Source of the DNA: Vulcanimicrobiota bacterium
GTDB lineage: Bacteria > Vulcanimicrobiota > Vulcanimicrobiia > Vulcanimicrobiales > Vulcanimicrobiaceae
DNA length: 64,000 nucleotides
Assembly (NCBI GenBank): GCA_003168375.1
Contig: PMSI01000007.1
Span: forward strand, 62,001-126,000
Direction: 5' to 3'
The position numbers were made by a program, and so were the translations under genes. Shown in pieces: positions 1 through 8,265 of this stretch; position 1 is the stretch's first letter, and the number at the start of each line of letters is the position of its first letter. The notes under the pieces are model-generated. The model saw only the letters and a list, made by a program, of their open reading frames with translations. It searched no databases and was not told the origin of the DNA.

Positions 1-78
1 AGGGCGGAAGCGTTCGTGCGGTTCCATCGGACGCGCGGTCTTCGACTGCCGTAATCGAACACCTGTTCGATTCGACCG

Positions 79-738
79 CTACTTCTGGCAGAGTGCCTGC
101 AGCGCGGGGAGCGACCCGTTGAACACGTCGAGGTCGACGCCGCCGTCGATGCCGGCGACCACGCCGCTCTGGCTGTACTGCCAGAAGGTCCACGTGCTCC
201 AGGCGGTGATCTGCGGCGGAGGCGGCTGCATGATCGGTGGTGTGTTGCCCTGCGGCGGGGGCGCCGTCACCCCGCCGAGGTACGAGGGCGCCCAGAACGG
301 ATGCCCCGAGAAATCCGTCGTCGCGCCGAGCGTCCCCGACCAGCAACCGTCGTTGACGTAGAGCACGCACCGCACCCCGGTCTCGCGCTCGACCGCGTGC
401 AGAAAGGTCGCCACGTTGGCGACGTTTTCGTTTGCGGCCGGCACGCCGCTCGTCGTCTCGAGATCGAGCATCGGGGGGAGCGCCCCCTTCGTGGGCGGGC
501 AGACCGCGAGAAAGTACTGTGCCTGCTGCGCCGGGTCGGCGTTGAAATCGAAGAAGTGGTAGCCCCCGCGCAGCATCCCGGCCGCCGCCGCGCCCTGCCA
601 CTGGCTCGCGAACACGGCCGACGTGTAGTTCGTCGATTCGGTTGCCTTGACGTAGACGAACGAGTACCCGGCGTCGTGGACCTGGCTGAAATTGACGTTC
701 GGCTGGTACGCGGAGACGTCGATCCCGTTGACCATCAT
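79..738 (-). CDS. GH25-family lysozyme-like glycoside hydrolase
   Basis: A 219-residue protein that reads as one glycoside hydrolase family 25 domain. GH25 enzymes are muramidases that cut the MurNAc-GlcNAc bond of peptidoglycan. The opening GIDVSAYQP (Asp7), the KATES segment (Glu34), GGYHFF near 58-63, and LDLET with Asp92/Glu94 match the family's active-site strands. The C-terminal part contains a Pro-rich insertion (PPPQ...PPPPQ) before the WQYS segment. No signal peptide is visible, so either export is non-classical or the enzyme acts in the cell. Met1 and Met2 are both possible starts. It is divergent from the diiron protein gene. The family assignment is strong; the substrate is inferred. 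Confidence 0.85.
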   Translation of the reverse strand: MMVNGIDVSAYQPNVNFSQVHDAGYSFVYVKATESTNYTSAVFASQWQGAAAAGMLRGGYHFFDFNADPAQQAQYFLAVCPPTKGALPPMLDLETTSGVPAANENVANVATFLHAVERETGVRCVLYVNDGCWSGTLGATTDFSGHPFWAPSYLGGVTAPPPQGNTPPIMQPPPPQITAWSTWTFWQYSQSGVVAGIDGGVDLDVFNGSLPALQALCQK

Positions 739-800
739 GCATCCCTTCGAGCGGCTGCCTGCCTCGCCCGGCGTTCCGTCAGAATCCCGCGATCTCCCGG

Positions 801-829
801 TTGTTCCGGAGGCCCCGGCGGGGTATACT
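801..829 (+). promoter_or_regulatory. Putative sigma70-type promoter for the diiron protein gene
   Basis: TTGTTC at 801-806 and TATACT at 824-829 are separated by exactly 17 bases in the divergent gap between the lysozyme and diiron genes. The -10 is close to consensus and the -35 matches at three of six positions. A purine-rich ribosome binding site (about 851-858) lies between it and the ATG at 871. This is pattern evidence only. Confidence 0.5.
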
Positions 830-870
830 CACGCAAACCGACCATTTGGTAGGGAGAGGATCGCACGCAG

Positions 871-1914
871 ATGGCCATGACCGCGCCGAACCAGAACCGG
901 CTCGTCGTCCCGACCGAAGGGTTCACACCGTATCCGGAAGTCCCGCAGCCCAACATCTTTCCGATGGAGTGGCGCGTCGAGACGCCGAAGCTCGCCGAGC
1001 TTTACGAGCGCTCGAAGCGGCACGTCTGGAACCCGTCCGACTTTCTGTGGGACGAACTGCGCGCCGAGGACTTCACCGAAGAGCAGCGGCTCGGGATCAT
1101 GTACTGGTACGCGGTGCTCGCGAACTTCGACGGCTCGGGTCCGGCCGTGTTCGCGAAGGCGACGATCCACGCGTTCGAGACGCATCAGGAGGATCCGATC
1201 CGCAAGTGCTTCTTCTCGATCACGCACGATGAGATGAACCACGAGGAAGTCTGCCAGCGCGCGATTCAGAAGCTGGTGCCGGGCGGGCCGCTGGACTTCG
1301 CGGCCACCAGCGATCTCGCGAAAGCCGCGCAGAACAACATCGGCTGGCTCTATCACAACGGCGGCCGGTATTGGTCTGGCTACAGCGCCTCGCTCGCGAA
1401 GTATCCGCTGAGCGTTCTGTTCACCTCGTTCATGATGGGCGAGGTCGCGTCGTCGACGCTCTTTTTCGGGATGTCGAAGAAAGCGACGCACCCGCTCTTC
1501 AAGGAGATCTTCAAGAAGGTCGGACAGGACGAAGCGCGCCACCTCGCGATCTGCCTGACCGTGCTCGAGCGCGACTGGCCCGGACTCTCCGACGAGTACA
1601 AGACGATGATCACGAAGCAGCTGCGCGCGGGCTTCGTGTTCCTCAGCATGATCCTGTGGGAGCCGCCGAACCAGTTCTGGGATATCCCGGACTATTTTCT
1701 CCCGAACCATCGCGTGCTCGTGCAGCACGCGCGCGACGCGGGACTCGGCGTGCTGACCTACGACGAGCAGGCGGAAAACTGGAAGACGGCGCTGGCGCGC
1801 GTGCGCGCGATCGTCGGTGAGTGGGGGATCGAGTTCCCCGCGATCCCCGAGCTCGACCTCGACGGCGTCGACGTCGGCCACATCGGCCCCGAAGACATCA
1901 TCCCCGTGTTCTGA
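871..1914 (+). CDS. R2-like (ferritin-superfamily) diiron oxidase
   Basis: A 347-residue soluble helical protein with the duplicated carboxylate/ExxH signature of the ribonucleotide reductase R2/ferritin-like superfamily: Glu121-x-x-His124 in HDEMNHEE, Glu191, and Glu221-x-x-His224 in QDEARH. Asp87 or Glu103 is the likely first ligand. The 30-residue spacing between Glu191 and Glu221 matches R2 folds. Members either generate the radical for RNR or act as ligand-binding oxidases or N-oxygenases. No RNR large subunit lies nearby, so an R2-like oxidase is more likely than NrdB/NrdF. The gene stands alone behind its own promoter, with a strong ribosome binding site. The reaction is unknown. Confidence 0.75.
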   Translation: MAMTAPNQNRLVVPTEGFTPYPEVPQPNIFPMEWRVETPKLAELYERSKRHVWNPSDFLWDELRAEDFTEEQRLGIMYWYAVLANFDGSGPAVFAKATIHAFETHQEDPIRKCFFSITHDEMNHEEVCQRAIQKLVPGGPLDFAATSDLAKAAQNNIGWLYHNGGRYWSGYSASLAKYPLSVLFTSFMMGEVASSTLFFGMSKKATHPLFKEIFKKVGQDEARHLAICLTVLERDWPGLSDEYKTMITKQLRAGFVFLSMILWEPPNQFWDIPDYFLPNHRVLVQHARDAGLGVLTYDEQAENWKTALARVRAIVGEWGIEFPAIPELDLDGVDVGHIGPEDIIPVF

Positions 1915-1919
1915 AGGGC

Positions 1920-2348
1920 TCAGAGCCGAACGGCGAGGACCAAGACGACCGCGACGGTGATGAGGATCGGCAGCGTCGCGCGCCACGTGCGGGCGGGCGC
2001 GATGCGATAGCTGATCTTGCGCGCGAGCTCGATCTGCCGGTCGATGATCCATCCGGCGAACCACGCGACCTCGGCGATCGTGAGGAACGCGAGTGCGAGC
2101 AGCAGGTGGAGGCGTTCCTCCGGCGGGTCGAGCAGGAGCGCCACGCCGAGGATGACGAGGATCGCGACGAGGATGCCGGGCGCAAGCCATAGCACCGCCT
2201 TCGGACCCGATCGCTTCGAGGGGCGCCCATCGATCCGGATGCGCAGCGGAATGCGCTTGGGGACCGACGGATAGCGCCGCGCGACGTGCCGGATCAGGAG
2301 CAGTGTGGCCGCGACGGCTATCCCGTACGCGATCGGAAGGATCACCAT
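1920..2348 (-). CDS. DUF1648-like small membrane protein
   Basis: A 142-residue protein with four predicted membrane segments (about 2-19, 51-72, 80-101, 123-141). A loop after the first helix (VPKRIPLRIRIDGRPSKRSG) resembles the 'IP.H....G..D....K' signature of DUF1648/SdpI-type proteins. The ATG at 2348 is chosen because the upstream open frame runs through the acylphosphatase gene and lacks coding character. It lies 28 bases after that gene and is probably co-transcribed with it. It converges on the diiron gene with a 5-base gap. The function is unknown. Confidence 0.6.
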   Translation of the reverse strand: MVILPIAYGIAVAATLLLIRHVARRYPSVPKRIPLRIRIDGRPSKRSGPKAVLWLAPGILVAILVILGVALLLDPPEERLHLLLALAFLTIAEVAWFAGWIIDRQIELARKISYRIAPARTWRATLPILITVAVVLVLAVRL

Positions 2349-2376
2349 CGCGAATACCGCACTCGATCGCGCGGAG

Positions 2377-2655
2377 TTACGCCGTCGGTGCGTCGGCGAA
2401 GCCGCGCATCCCGCGCGGCTCCGCGTTGCGGCGTTCGACGCGATCGATGCGCGCGGCCGGCGGCGGGTTCGCAAGGACGTCGTCCACGAACGCTTCGACG
2501 ACGCCGGCTTCGCCTTCCACGTCGATCTCGACGCGCGCGCCGGCGCGCACGTTGCGCACCGTTCCCGCCACGTCGTACCGGGCGGCGATCCGGAGAACGG
2601 TGTAGCGGAAACCCACACCCTGCACGATCCCACTCAGCACGACGATCGTCCTCAC
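2377..2655 (-). CDS. acyP: Acylphosphatase
   Basis: A 92-residue protein of the usual acylphosphatase length that hydrolyses carboxyl-phosphate bonds such as acetyl phosphate or 1,3-bisphosphoglycerate. The family hallmark GIVQGVGFR (residues 9-17) supplies the catalytic Arg, and Asn35 in GTVRNVRAG is the catalytic Asn. The GTG at 2655 is preferred because the family starts immediately before the first beta strand (RTIVVLSG). The longer upstream frame is Arg/Pro-rich non-coding sequence. It heads a two-gene unit with the downstream membrane protein and is divergent from paaN. Confidence 0.85.
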   Translation of the reverse strand: MRTIVVLSGIVQGVGFRYTVLRIAARYDVAGTVRNVRAGARVEIDVEGEAGVVEAFVDDVLANPPPAARIDRVERRNAEPRGMRGFADAPTA

Positions 2656-2785
2656 GAGGCGGGTACGTTCCGCGCCCGGACGTCGCACGCTTCCCGGCGG
2701 ATCCCGCGGCCGGGCGCACGGTCGCTCTCGTCGACGCTTTGCGGCCGTCCCGAGGGCGCGCGGACCCCTCGCCGAACCGGCCGGT

Positions 2786-4465
2786 ATGACCACGACCCTG
2801 GCCGCCGGCGCCGATCTGTTCGAGCGCCATCGCGAGAAGCTCGACAAGGCCCGTGAGGCGATTCGCACGCGCGCGTACTACAGCGCGTTTCCCGAGAGTC
2901 CGAGCGGCAGAATCTACGGCGAGACCGCAGCCGCTGACGGAAAGGCCGCGTTCGACGCGCGCCTCGCCAAGCCGTTCGCGCTCGAGCAGCCGTCGAGCGG
3001 TGAAGCGGCCGCCAGCGAACGTTCGCCTTACGGCATCGCGCTGGGCGTTCGCTATCCTGCGGCCGACGTCGACGCGCTGCTGGCGGCGGCGCGAACCGCC
3101 GGCGAAGCGTGGGGCGCCGCGTCCGTCGAGACCCGCACCGGCGTCGCACTCGAAGCGCTCGCCCGGCTCAATGCGCGTTCGTTCGAAATCGGTCACGCCG
3201 TGATGCACACCACCGGCCAGGCTTTCGTGATGGCGTTCCAGGCGGGTGGCCCGCACGCGCAGGATCGCGCGCTCGAAGCGGTCGCGTACGCGTACGACGA
3301 GATGTCGCGCGTGCCCGCGAGCGTCGTGTGGGAGAAGCCGGCGAAGCCCGAACCGCTGCGCGTCAAGAAGACGTACGCGATCGTGCCGCGCGGGATCGAC
3401 CTCACCATCGGCTGCTCGACGTTCCCGACGTGGAACGCGTATCCGGGGATTTTCGCCAGCCTCGTCACCGGCAACGCCGTGATCGTGAAGCCGCACCCGC
3501 AGGCGGTGCTGCCGCTCGCGATCACCGTCGAGATCCTCCAGGGCGTGCTGCGCGAGTCCGGTTTCGACCCGAAGATCGTGCAGCTCGCGGTCGACACCGC
3601 CGAGAAGCCGCTCGCGAAGGTGCTCGCGCAGCGGCCGGAGATCGCGCTGATCGACTACACCGGCTCGACCGAGTTCGGCGACTGGATCGAGCAGAATTCG
3701 CGCGCTCTGGTCTACACCGAGAAGGCCGGCGTCAACAGCGTCGTGATCGACTCGACCGGCGATGTGAAAGGGATGATCCGCAACCTCGCGATGTCGCTCT
3801 CGTTGTACTCCGGCCAGATGTGCACGACACCGCAGAACCTCTTCGTGCCCCAGGACGGGATCACGGCCGGTGACGAGCGGCTGACGTTCGACGAGGTGGT
3901 CGCGGCGCTCGTCAAAGGGATCGACGGACTGCTCGGCGACCCCGAACGTGCCGCCGGCGTGCTCGGCGCGATCGCGACCGACGGAACCCTGCGCCGCATC
4001 GACGAGGAGAACGCGAAGCCGGGCGTGGTGCGCGCGAGCGCGCCGCTGACGAACCCGGAATTCCCGGATGCGCGCGTCCGCTCGCCGCTGGTCGCGGTGG
4101 TGGACGCCGCGGACCGCGAACGGTACGACCGCGAGGCATTCGGCCCGATCGCGTTCGTCGTGCGCACCGCCGATACCGACGAGTCGCTGCGGCTGGCGAC
4201 CTCTGAAGCGCAGCGTCGCGGTGCGATCACCGCGATCGTCTACTCGACCAGCGAGGACGTGCTCGCGAAGGCCGAGCGCTGGGCGCGCGACGGCAAGGTG
4301 AACCTCGCGGTGAACCTGACCGGGTCGCTGCTCGTGAATCAGTCGGCCGCGTTCAGCGACTACCACGTGACCGGCGGGAACCCGGCCGGCAACGCGTCGC
4401 TGACCGACGCCGCGTTCGTCGCGAACCGCTTCCGCATCGTCGAAACCCGCACGCCGGTCGCGTGA
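2786..4465 (+). CDS. paaN: PaaN-type aldehyde dehydrogenase of phenylacetate degradation
   Basis: A 559-residue protein of the PaaN family, aldehyde dehydrogenases linked to the phenylacetyl-CoA/aromatic epoxide pathway. An N-terminal extension of about 80 residues precedes the ALDH fold, as is typical of this family. Visible features are the cofactor strand GNAVIVKPHPQAVLPL (about 229-244), TGSTEFG (292-298), Glu312 in YTEKAG, and the catalytic Cys346 in SGQMCTTPQN. It heads a four-gene run in which each stop overlaps the next start: thioesterase, CoA ligase, ROK kinase. No obvious Shine-Dalgarno precedes the ATG. The ring-hydroxylating paaABCDE genes are not in the window, so the actual substrate aldehyde is inferred. 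Confidence 0.85.
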   Translation: MTTTLAAGADLFERHREKLDKAREAIRTRAYYSAFPESPSGRIYGETAAADGKAAFDARLAKPFALEQPSSGEAAASERSPYGIALGVRYPAADVDALLAAARTAGEAWGAASVETRTGVALEALARLNARSFEIGHAVMHTTGQAFVMAFQAGGPHAQDRALEAVAYAYDEMSRVPASVVWEKPAKPEPLRVKKTYAIVPRGIDLTIGCSTFPTWNAYPGIFASLVTGNAVIVKPHPQAVLPLAITVEILQGVLRESGFDPKIVQLAVDTAEKPLAKVLAQRPEIALIDYTGSTEFGDWIEQNSRALVYTEKAGVNSVVIDSTGDVKGMIRNLAMSLSLYSGQMCTTPQNLFVPQDGITAGDERLTFDEVVAALVKGIDGLLGDPERAAGVLGAIATDGTLRRIDEENAKPGVVRASAPLTNPEFPDARVRSPLVAVVDAADRERYDREAFGPIAFVVRTADTDESLRLATSEAQRRGAITAIVYSTSEDVLAKAERWARDGKVNLAVNLTGSLLVNQSAAFSDYHVTGGNPAGNASLTDAAFVANRFRIVETRTPVA

Positions 4466-4911
4466 GCGCGGTCGAGCTGAGCGGCGACGCGCTCGCACAG
4501 GCGTGTGCCCAGGCGCTGCTGTCCCGCGACGCGGCGTCCCGGTCGCTCGGCATCGCGCTCGAGGGCGCGCGTCCGGGCTGGGCGCGCGTCTCGCTGCGCA
4601 TCACCGAGACGATGGTCAACGGCCATGCGATCGCGCACGGCGGCGTGACGTTCACCCTGGCCGACTCCGCGTTCGCGTTCGCGTGCAACTCGCGCAACGA
4701 GCCGAACGTGGCGCTCCAAGCCTCGATCTCGTACATCAACGCCGCGCGGCTGGGCGACGTGCTGATTGCCGAGGCGCAGGAGCGTTCGTCGAAAGGCCGT
4801 ACCGGCGTGTACGACATCACGGTCACGCGCGGGGACGGCGAGCTCGTCGCGCTGTTCCGCGGCGTATGCTATCGCATCAAAGGCACCGTACTGGAGGGCG
4901 CCGGAACCTGA
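4462..4911 (+). CDS. paaI: PaaI-type hotdog thioesterase
   Basis: A 149-residue hotdog-fold acyl-CoA thioesterase of the PaaI type, which hydrolyses (hydroxy)phenylacetyl-CoA and similar aryl-CoA esters to recover CoA from dead-end intermediates. The signature NGHAIAHGGVTFTLADSA (about 53-70) holds the catalytic Asp68 on the central helix, followed by FAFACNSRN. The GTG start overlaps the paaN stop (GTGA), showing translational coupling. A GGAGGG sequence near its 3' end (4893-4898) likely serves the next gene. Confidence 0.87.
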   Translation: MSAVELSGDALAQACAQALLSRDAASRSLGIALEGARPGWARVSLRITETMVNGHAIAHGGVTFTLADSAFAFACNSRNEPNVALQASISYINAARLGDVLIAEAQERSSKGRTGVYDITVTRGDGELVALFRGVCYRIKGTVLEGAGT

Positions 4912-6575
4912 CTGAGGTCGAACGCGATCGCGACGGTACGCTGCGCCTGCGCGGCGGGCCGCTCGGCGAGCACGCGGCGACGCTCCTCACGCTGCTCGAT
5001 GATGCCGCTCGGCGCGCCCCGACGCGGGCCTTCCTGATCGAGCGCGACGGGCGCGACGTCTGGCATCAAGCCTCGTACGCAACCGTCGCGGATCGCTCGC
5101 ACCGCGTCGGGGCGGGACTGCGCGCGCTGGGCGCCTCGGCGCAGCGTCCCGTGATGATCCTGAGCGGGAACGGCATCGATCACGCGCTGGTGACGTTCGG
5201 CGCGCTGCGGGCGGGGATACCGGTCGTACCGGTAGCGGCGACGGTGGGACTCGCCGCGCGCGACGGTTTCGCGCGCCTGCGGGCGATCGCGGAGAGCGTG
5301 CAACCCGGCGTCGTGTTCGCCCGCGACGGCGCGGCGTACGCGGCTGCGGCGCGCGCCGCGGCGCCGGACGCGGCGTACGTTACCGTGACCGAACCGTCGC
5401 ACGGCGTCCGCGCCTTCGACTACGCGAACCTCCTCGCGCACGCCCCGCCGGCGGAATCGGAGGTCGCGGTCGGCGCGGAGACGGTGGCGAAGATCATGCT
5501 CGCGCCCGGTGCGAGCGGCGAGCTGAAACCGGTCGTCACGACGCACGGGATGATCTGTGCGATGCTGCAGGGCGTCGCGCAGGCGTGGCCGTTTCTCGAC
5601 GGGCACCCGCCGGTCGTCGTCGACTGGCTGCCGTGGAGCCGCGGCCTCGGCGGCAACATGGTGCTGGGGATCGTTCTGCGCCACGCCGGGACACTGTATG
5701 TCGACGACGGAGATCCGACGCCCGCACGGTTCGAGCGAACGGCGCGACTGCGCGCGGAGATTCCGCCGACGCTCGCCTTCGACGTGCCGCTCGGCTGGAC
5801 GGCGTGGGCCGAGCGTTTGCGCGGCGACGACCCGTTGCGACGCCGGTGGCTCTCACGGCTGGACCTCGCCTGCTGGTACGGAGCGACGCTCGCGCCCGCG
5901 ACCGGCGACGCGTTGCGGGCGATCCACGTGCCGCTGGCGGGCGGCTGGGGAGCGACCGAAACCGCAGCGGCGGCGACGCTGACCGACGGTGTCGACGCGA
6001 AATATGATGCGATCGGCGCGCCGCTCGCCGGAGTGGAGCTCAAACTCGTACCGAGCGGTGATGCGTACGAGGCGCGCGTCCGAGGTCCGCAGGTGACGAA
6101 CGGCTATTGGTGGCGCCCGGATCTGACCGCGGCGGCGTTCGACGATGAGGGGTTCTATCGCACCGGCGACCTCGTTCGTCCGATCGATACGGGCGCGCCG
6201 CAGCGCGGCCTCGAGTTCGCCGCGCGTACGGACGAGCGCTTCAAGCTGAGCTCGGGCGCGTGGGTGCGCGGGGCGACGCTGCGCGCGCGGTTTCTGACCG
6301 AGTGCAGCGACGTTGCGGACGTCCTCGTGTCCGGCGAAGGCCGCGACGAGATCGGGCTGCTGGTGTGGCCGACCGCCGACGGATCGCTGCTCGATCGCGA
6401 CGTGCTGCGAGCGCAAATCACCGACGCGATGCGACGCGCAACGGCCGGCAAAGGTTCGTCTGAGCGCGCACGCCGCGCGCTCATCCTGGCGCGAGAACCC
6501 GCGCGGCACGAACGCGCCGCGCTGGTCGCACGCATCCATGCGAGCGAACCGGACGCCGAGGTAATCGTCCTATGA
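4908..6575 (+). CDS. Feruloyl-CoA synthetase-like AMP-forming CoA ligase
   Basis: An acyl-adenylate-forming enzyme of about 555 residues that most resembles feruloyl-CoA synthases: WLPWSRGLGGNM followed by GTLYVDDGDPTP is the FCS-type substrate-pocket region. GGWGATET is motif A5 and YRTGDLV is motif A7. The A3 loop is degenerate, reading LAPGASGELKPVVTTHG instead of the usual S/T-rich SGSTGxPK loop. No ATG or GTG is in frame near the expected start. CTG at 4908 is proposed because GGAGGG lies 9 bases upstream and the codon overlaps the thioesterase stop (CTGA). An unusual start or a slightly shifted one remains possible. It probably activates a hydroxycinnamate or related aromatic acid. Confidence 0.8.
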   Translation: MTEVERDRDGTLRLRGGPLGEHAATLLTLLDDAARRAPTRAFLIERDGRDVWHQASYATVADRSHRVGAGLRALGASAQRPVMILSGNGIDHALVTFGALRAGIPVVPVAATVGLAARDGFARLRAIAESVQPGVVFARDGAAYAAAARAAAPDAAYVTVTEPSHGVRAFDYANLLAHAPPAESEVAVGAETVAKIMLAPGASGELKPVVTTHGMICAMLQGVAQAWPFLDGHPPVVVDWLPWSRGLGGNMVLGIVLRHAGTLYVDDGDPTPARFERTARLRAEIPPTLAFDVPLGWTAWAERLRGDDPLRRRWLSRLDLACWYGATLAPATGDALRAIHVPLAGGWGATETAAAATLTDGVDAKYDAIGAPLAGVELKLVPSGDAYEARVRGPQVTNGYWWRPDLTAAAFDDEGFYRTGDLVRPIDTGAPQRGLEFAARTDERFKLSSGAWVRGATLRARFLTECSDVADVLVSGEGRDEIGLLVWPTADGSLLDRDVLRAQITDAMRRATAGKGSSERARRALILAREPARHERAALVARIHASEPDAEVIVL

Positions 6576-7465
6576 CCGGCGCGCTTGCCGGCGTGAATGT
6601 GGGAGGCACGACGACCAGCGTGGTGTTCGGCACGGCTGACGGCGAAATTCTCGCGCGCCGGAGTTGGCCGACGCAGGCAAACGACGGCGAAGCGCTGTTC
6701 GCGGCGATCGTCACCACGATCGGCGATGTGGCCACGCAGGCGTCGGTGATCGGCGTTGCGATCGGCGGGCCGATGGATGCGCGCACCGGAACGGTGATCG
6801 CGCCGCCGCATCTGCCGGGGATGCACGGCTTTCCGCTCGCGACGCGGCTGCGTGAAGCGTTCGCGCGGCCGGTCGTCGTGCATCACGATGCAGCCGCCTG
6901 CGCGCTGGCCGAAGTCTTCTGGGGTGCGGACCGCGGCGCGAAGGGCCTCGCCTACCTCACGTGCGGTACCGGCTTCGGCGCCGGGATCGTCATCGATGGA
7001 CGAGCGCGCTACGGTTCGCGCGGATACTCGCCGGAGATCGGCCACGTGCGCTATCGCGACGATGGCCCGGACGTCTTCGGCAAGCCGGGTTCGTTCGAGT
7101 CGTACGGCGCGGCGAGCGCGCTGCCGAAGATCGCGCGCCTCTATGACCCTTCGTACGACGCGACGTCCGGCGCGGAGGTCGCCGCCCGCGCCGCCGCAGG
7201 CGATCCGGTCGCTCGCCGCGCGATCGACGACAACGCGGGCGCTGTGGGCGCGGCGTCCGCGCTGCTGGCCGACCTCCTCGTGCTCGACGTCATCGTTCTG
7301 GGCAGCCTCGCAGCGTATCTCGGCGAGCCGTGGATCGAGCGCGTTCGTGCAACGTTTGCGCGGGAAGCGCTGCCGCACCATGCGGCGTCGTGCACGGTGC
7401 GGGCACCCTCACTGCCGAACCTTCAGGATCTGAGCGGTTTGGCGGCGGCGCTCAGTCCGGTGTGA
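6572..7465 (+). CDS. ROK-family sugar kinase-like protein
   Basis: A 297-residue ROK protein (glucokinase/N-acetylhexosamine kinase/repressor class). The phosphate-1 loop NVGGTTTS is at residues 9-16, the catalytic-base region HHDAAACALAE near 107, and the GTGFGAGIV loop near 132. The ExGH element appears as PEIGHVR. The zinc-binding CxCGxxGCxE motif that normally follows is missing: the segment reads DGPDVFGKPGSFES, with no cysteines. There is no N-terminal helix-turn-helix, so it is an enzyme rather than a NagC-type regulator. ATG overlaps the ligase stop (ATGA). Its presence in an aromatic-acid operon is unexplained. Confidence 0.8.
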   Translation: MTGALAGVNVGGTTTSVVFGTADGEILARRSWPTQANDGEALFAAIVTTIGDVATQASVIGVAIGGPMDARTGTVIAPPHLPGMHGFPLATRLREAFARPVVVHHDAAACALAEVFWGADRGAKGLAYLTCGTGFGAGIVIDGRARYGSRGYSPEIGHVRYRDDGPDVFGKPGSFESYGAASALPKIARLYDPSYDATSGAEVAARAAAGDPVARRAIDDNAGAVGAASALLADLLVLDVIVLGSLAAYLGEPWIERVRATFAREALPHHAASCTVRAPSLPNLQDLSGLAAALSPV

Positions 7466-7472
7466 CGGCGGT

Positions 7473-8261
7473 CTAGTACCGGCCGAGGATGCGCTGCTCG
7501 CCGCCGATCTCGGCGAGGGCCGCGGCCAGGCGCGCGTCGTCGGCGTTGGTGAGCTCGACGAAGAAGCGGTACCGGAACGGGACGCGGCGATCCGGCCGGG
7601 CGATCAGGAACCGCAGGTCGATCGCGCGGTCGGCGAACGCGCTGAGCGCGTCGCGCAGCGAGCCCGGCCGGTCCTCGACCGAGATCCCGACGCACGCCCG
7701 GTCACCCGCAGACGCTGCGTCATTGCGTGCGAGCAGGAAGAAGCGCGTGTAGTTCTCGCTCTCGTCCTGCACGCCGCGCGCGAGGATCGTCCCACCGTGA
7801 AGCTCGGCGGCGAGGGCCGGACCGATCGCCGCCAGCGTGTCGTCGCCGTGCGCGACGATCTCGCGCACCGCGCCGGCGGTATCGCTCGCCGTCGAACGGC
7901 GCCACCCGCGGGCTGCGATCAGACGGTGCACTTGTTCCAGCGCCACCGGGTGCGAGCGCACCTCCTCAACGCGTTCCAGGCTCGCGCCGGCGGTCCCGAT
8001 CAGGCACAGCTCGATTGCCAGCATCGTCTCGCCGCGAATCCGCAGCGTCGAATGTTCCCACAGCAGCTCGTAGTTGCGCGGTACGGGCCCGGCGATCGCG
8101 TTCTCCACCGGCAGCACCGCGTAGTCGACCTCGCCGGTGGCGAGCGCCTCGGCGGTCGCGTCGAACGACGGGTAGCCGCGCGACTCCGCCCCGGGCACGA
8201 GCTCGCGCGCTGCGACGTCGCTGAAGGCGCCCGGATGCCCCTGGTACGCGACGGTCGCCAC
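7473..8261 (-). CDS. pheA: Prephenate dehydratase
   Basis: A 262-residue monofunctional prephenate dehydratase that decarboxylates and dehydrates prephenate to phenylpyruvate in phenylalanine synthesis. The catalytic domain starts at VAYQGHPGAFSD and contains PVENAIAGPV and the Thr-Arg-Phe triad (172-174 in NYTRFFLL). A C-terminal ACT domain (about 188-262, GISVEDRPGSL) is present, but the ESRP Phe-binding motif is altered to LIARPDRR. There is no chorismate mutase domain. It follows the D-aminopeptidase gene by 4 bases and ends the TPR - dppA - pheA unit. Confidence 0.93.
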   Translation of the reverse strand: MATVAYQGHPGAFSDVAARELVPGAESRGYPSFDATAEALATGEVDYAVLPVENAIAGPVPRNYELLWEHSTLRIRGETMLAIELCLIGTAGASLERVEEVRSHPVALEQVHRLIAARGWRRSTASDTAGAVREIVAHGDDTLAAIGPALAAELHGGTILARGVQDESENYTRFFLLARNDAASAGDRACVGISVEDRPGSLRDALSAFADRAIDLRFLIARPDRRVPFRYRFFVELTNADDARLAAALAEIGGEQRILGRY

Positions 8262-8265
8262 GGCG

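Noticed and set aside
79-738. Prophage endolysin
   Set aside because: A GH25 domain alone is not phage evidence; neighbours are ordinary metabolic genes.
871-1914. Ribonucleotide reductase small subunit (nrdB/nrdF)
   Set aside because: The diiron motif fits, but there is no large subunit nearby and the sequence lacks the C-terminal NrdB tail pattern I would expect.
2342-4498. 718-residue open frame antisense to paaN
   Set aside because: It is the codon-3 complement of a high-GC gene, is Arg/Asp-rich without any family pattern, and contradicts the clear PaaN protein on the other strand.
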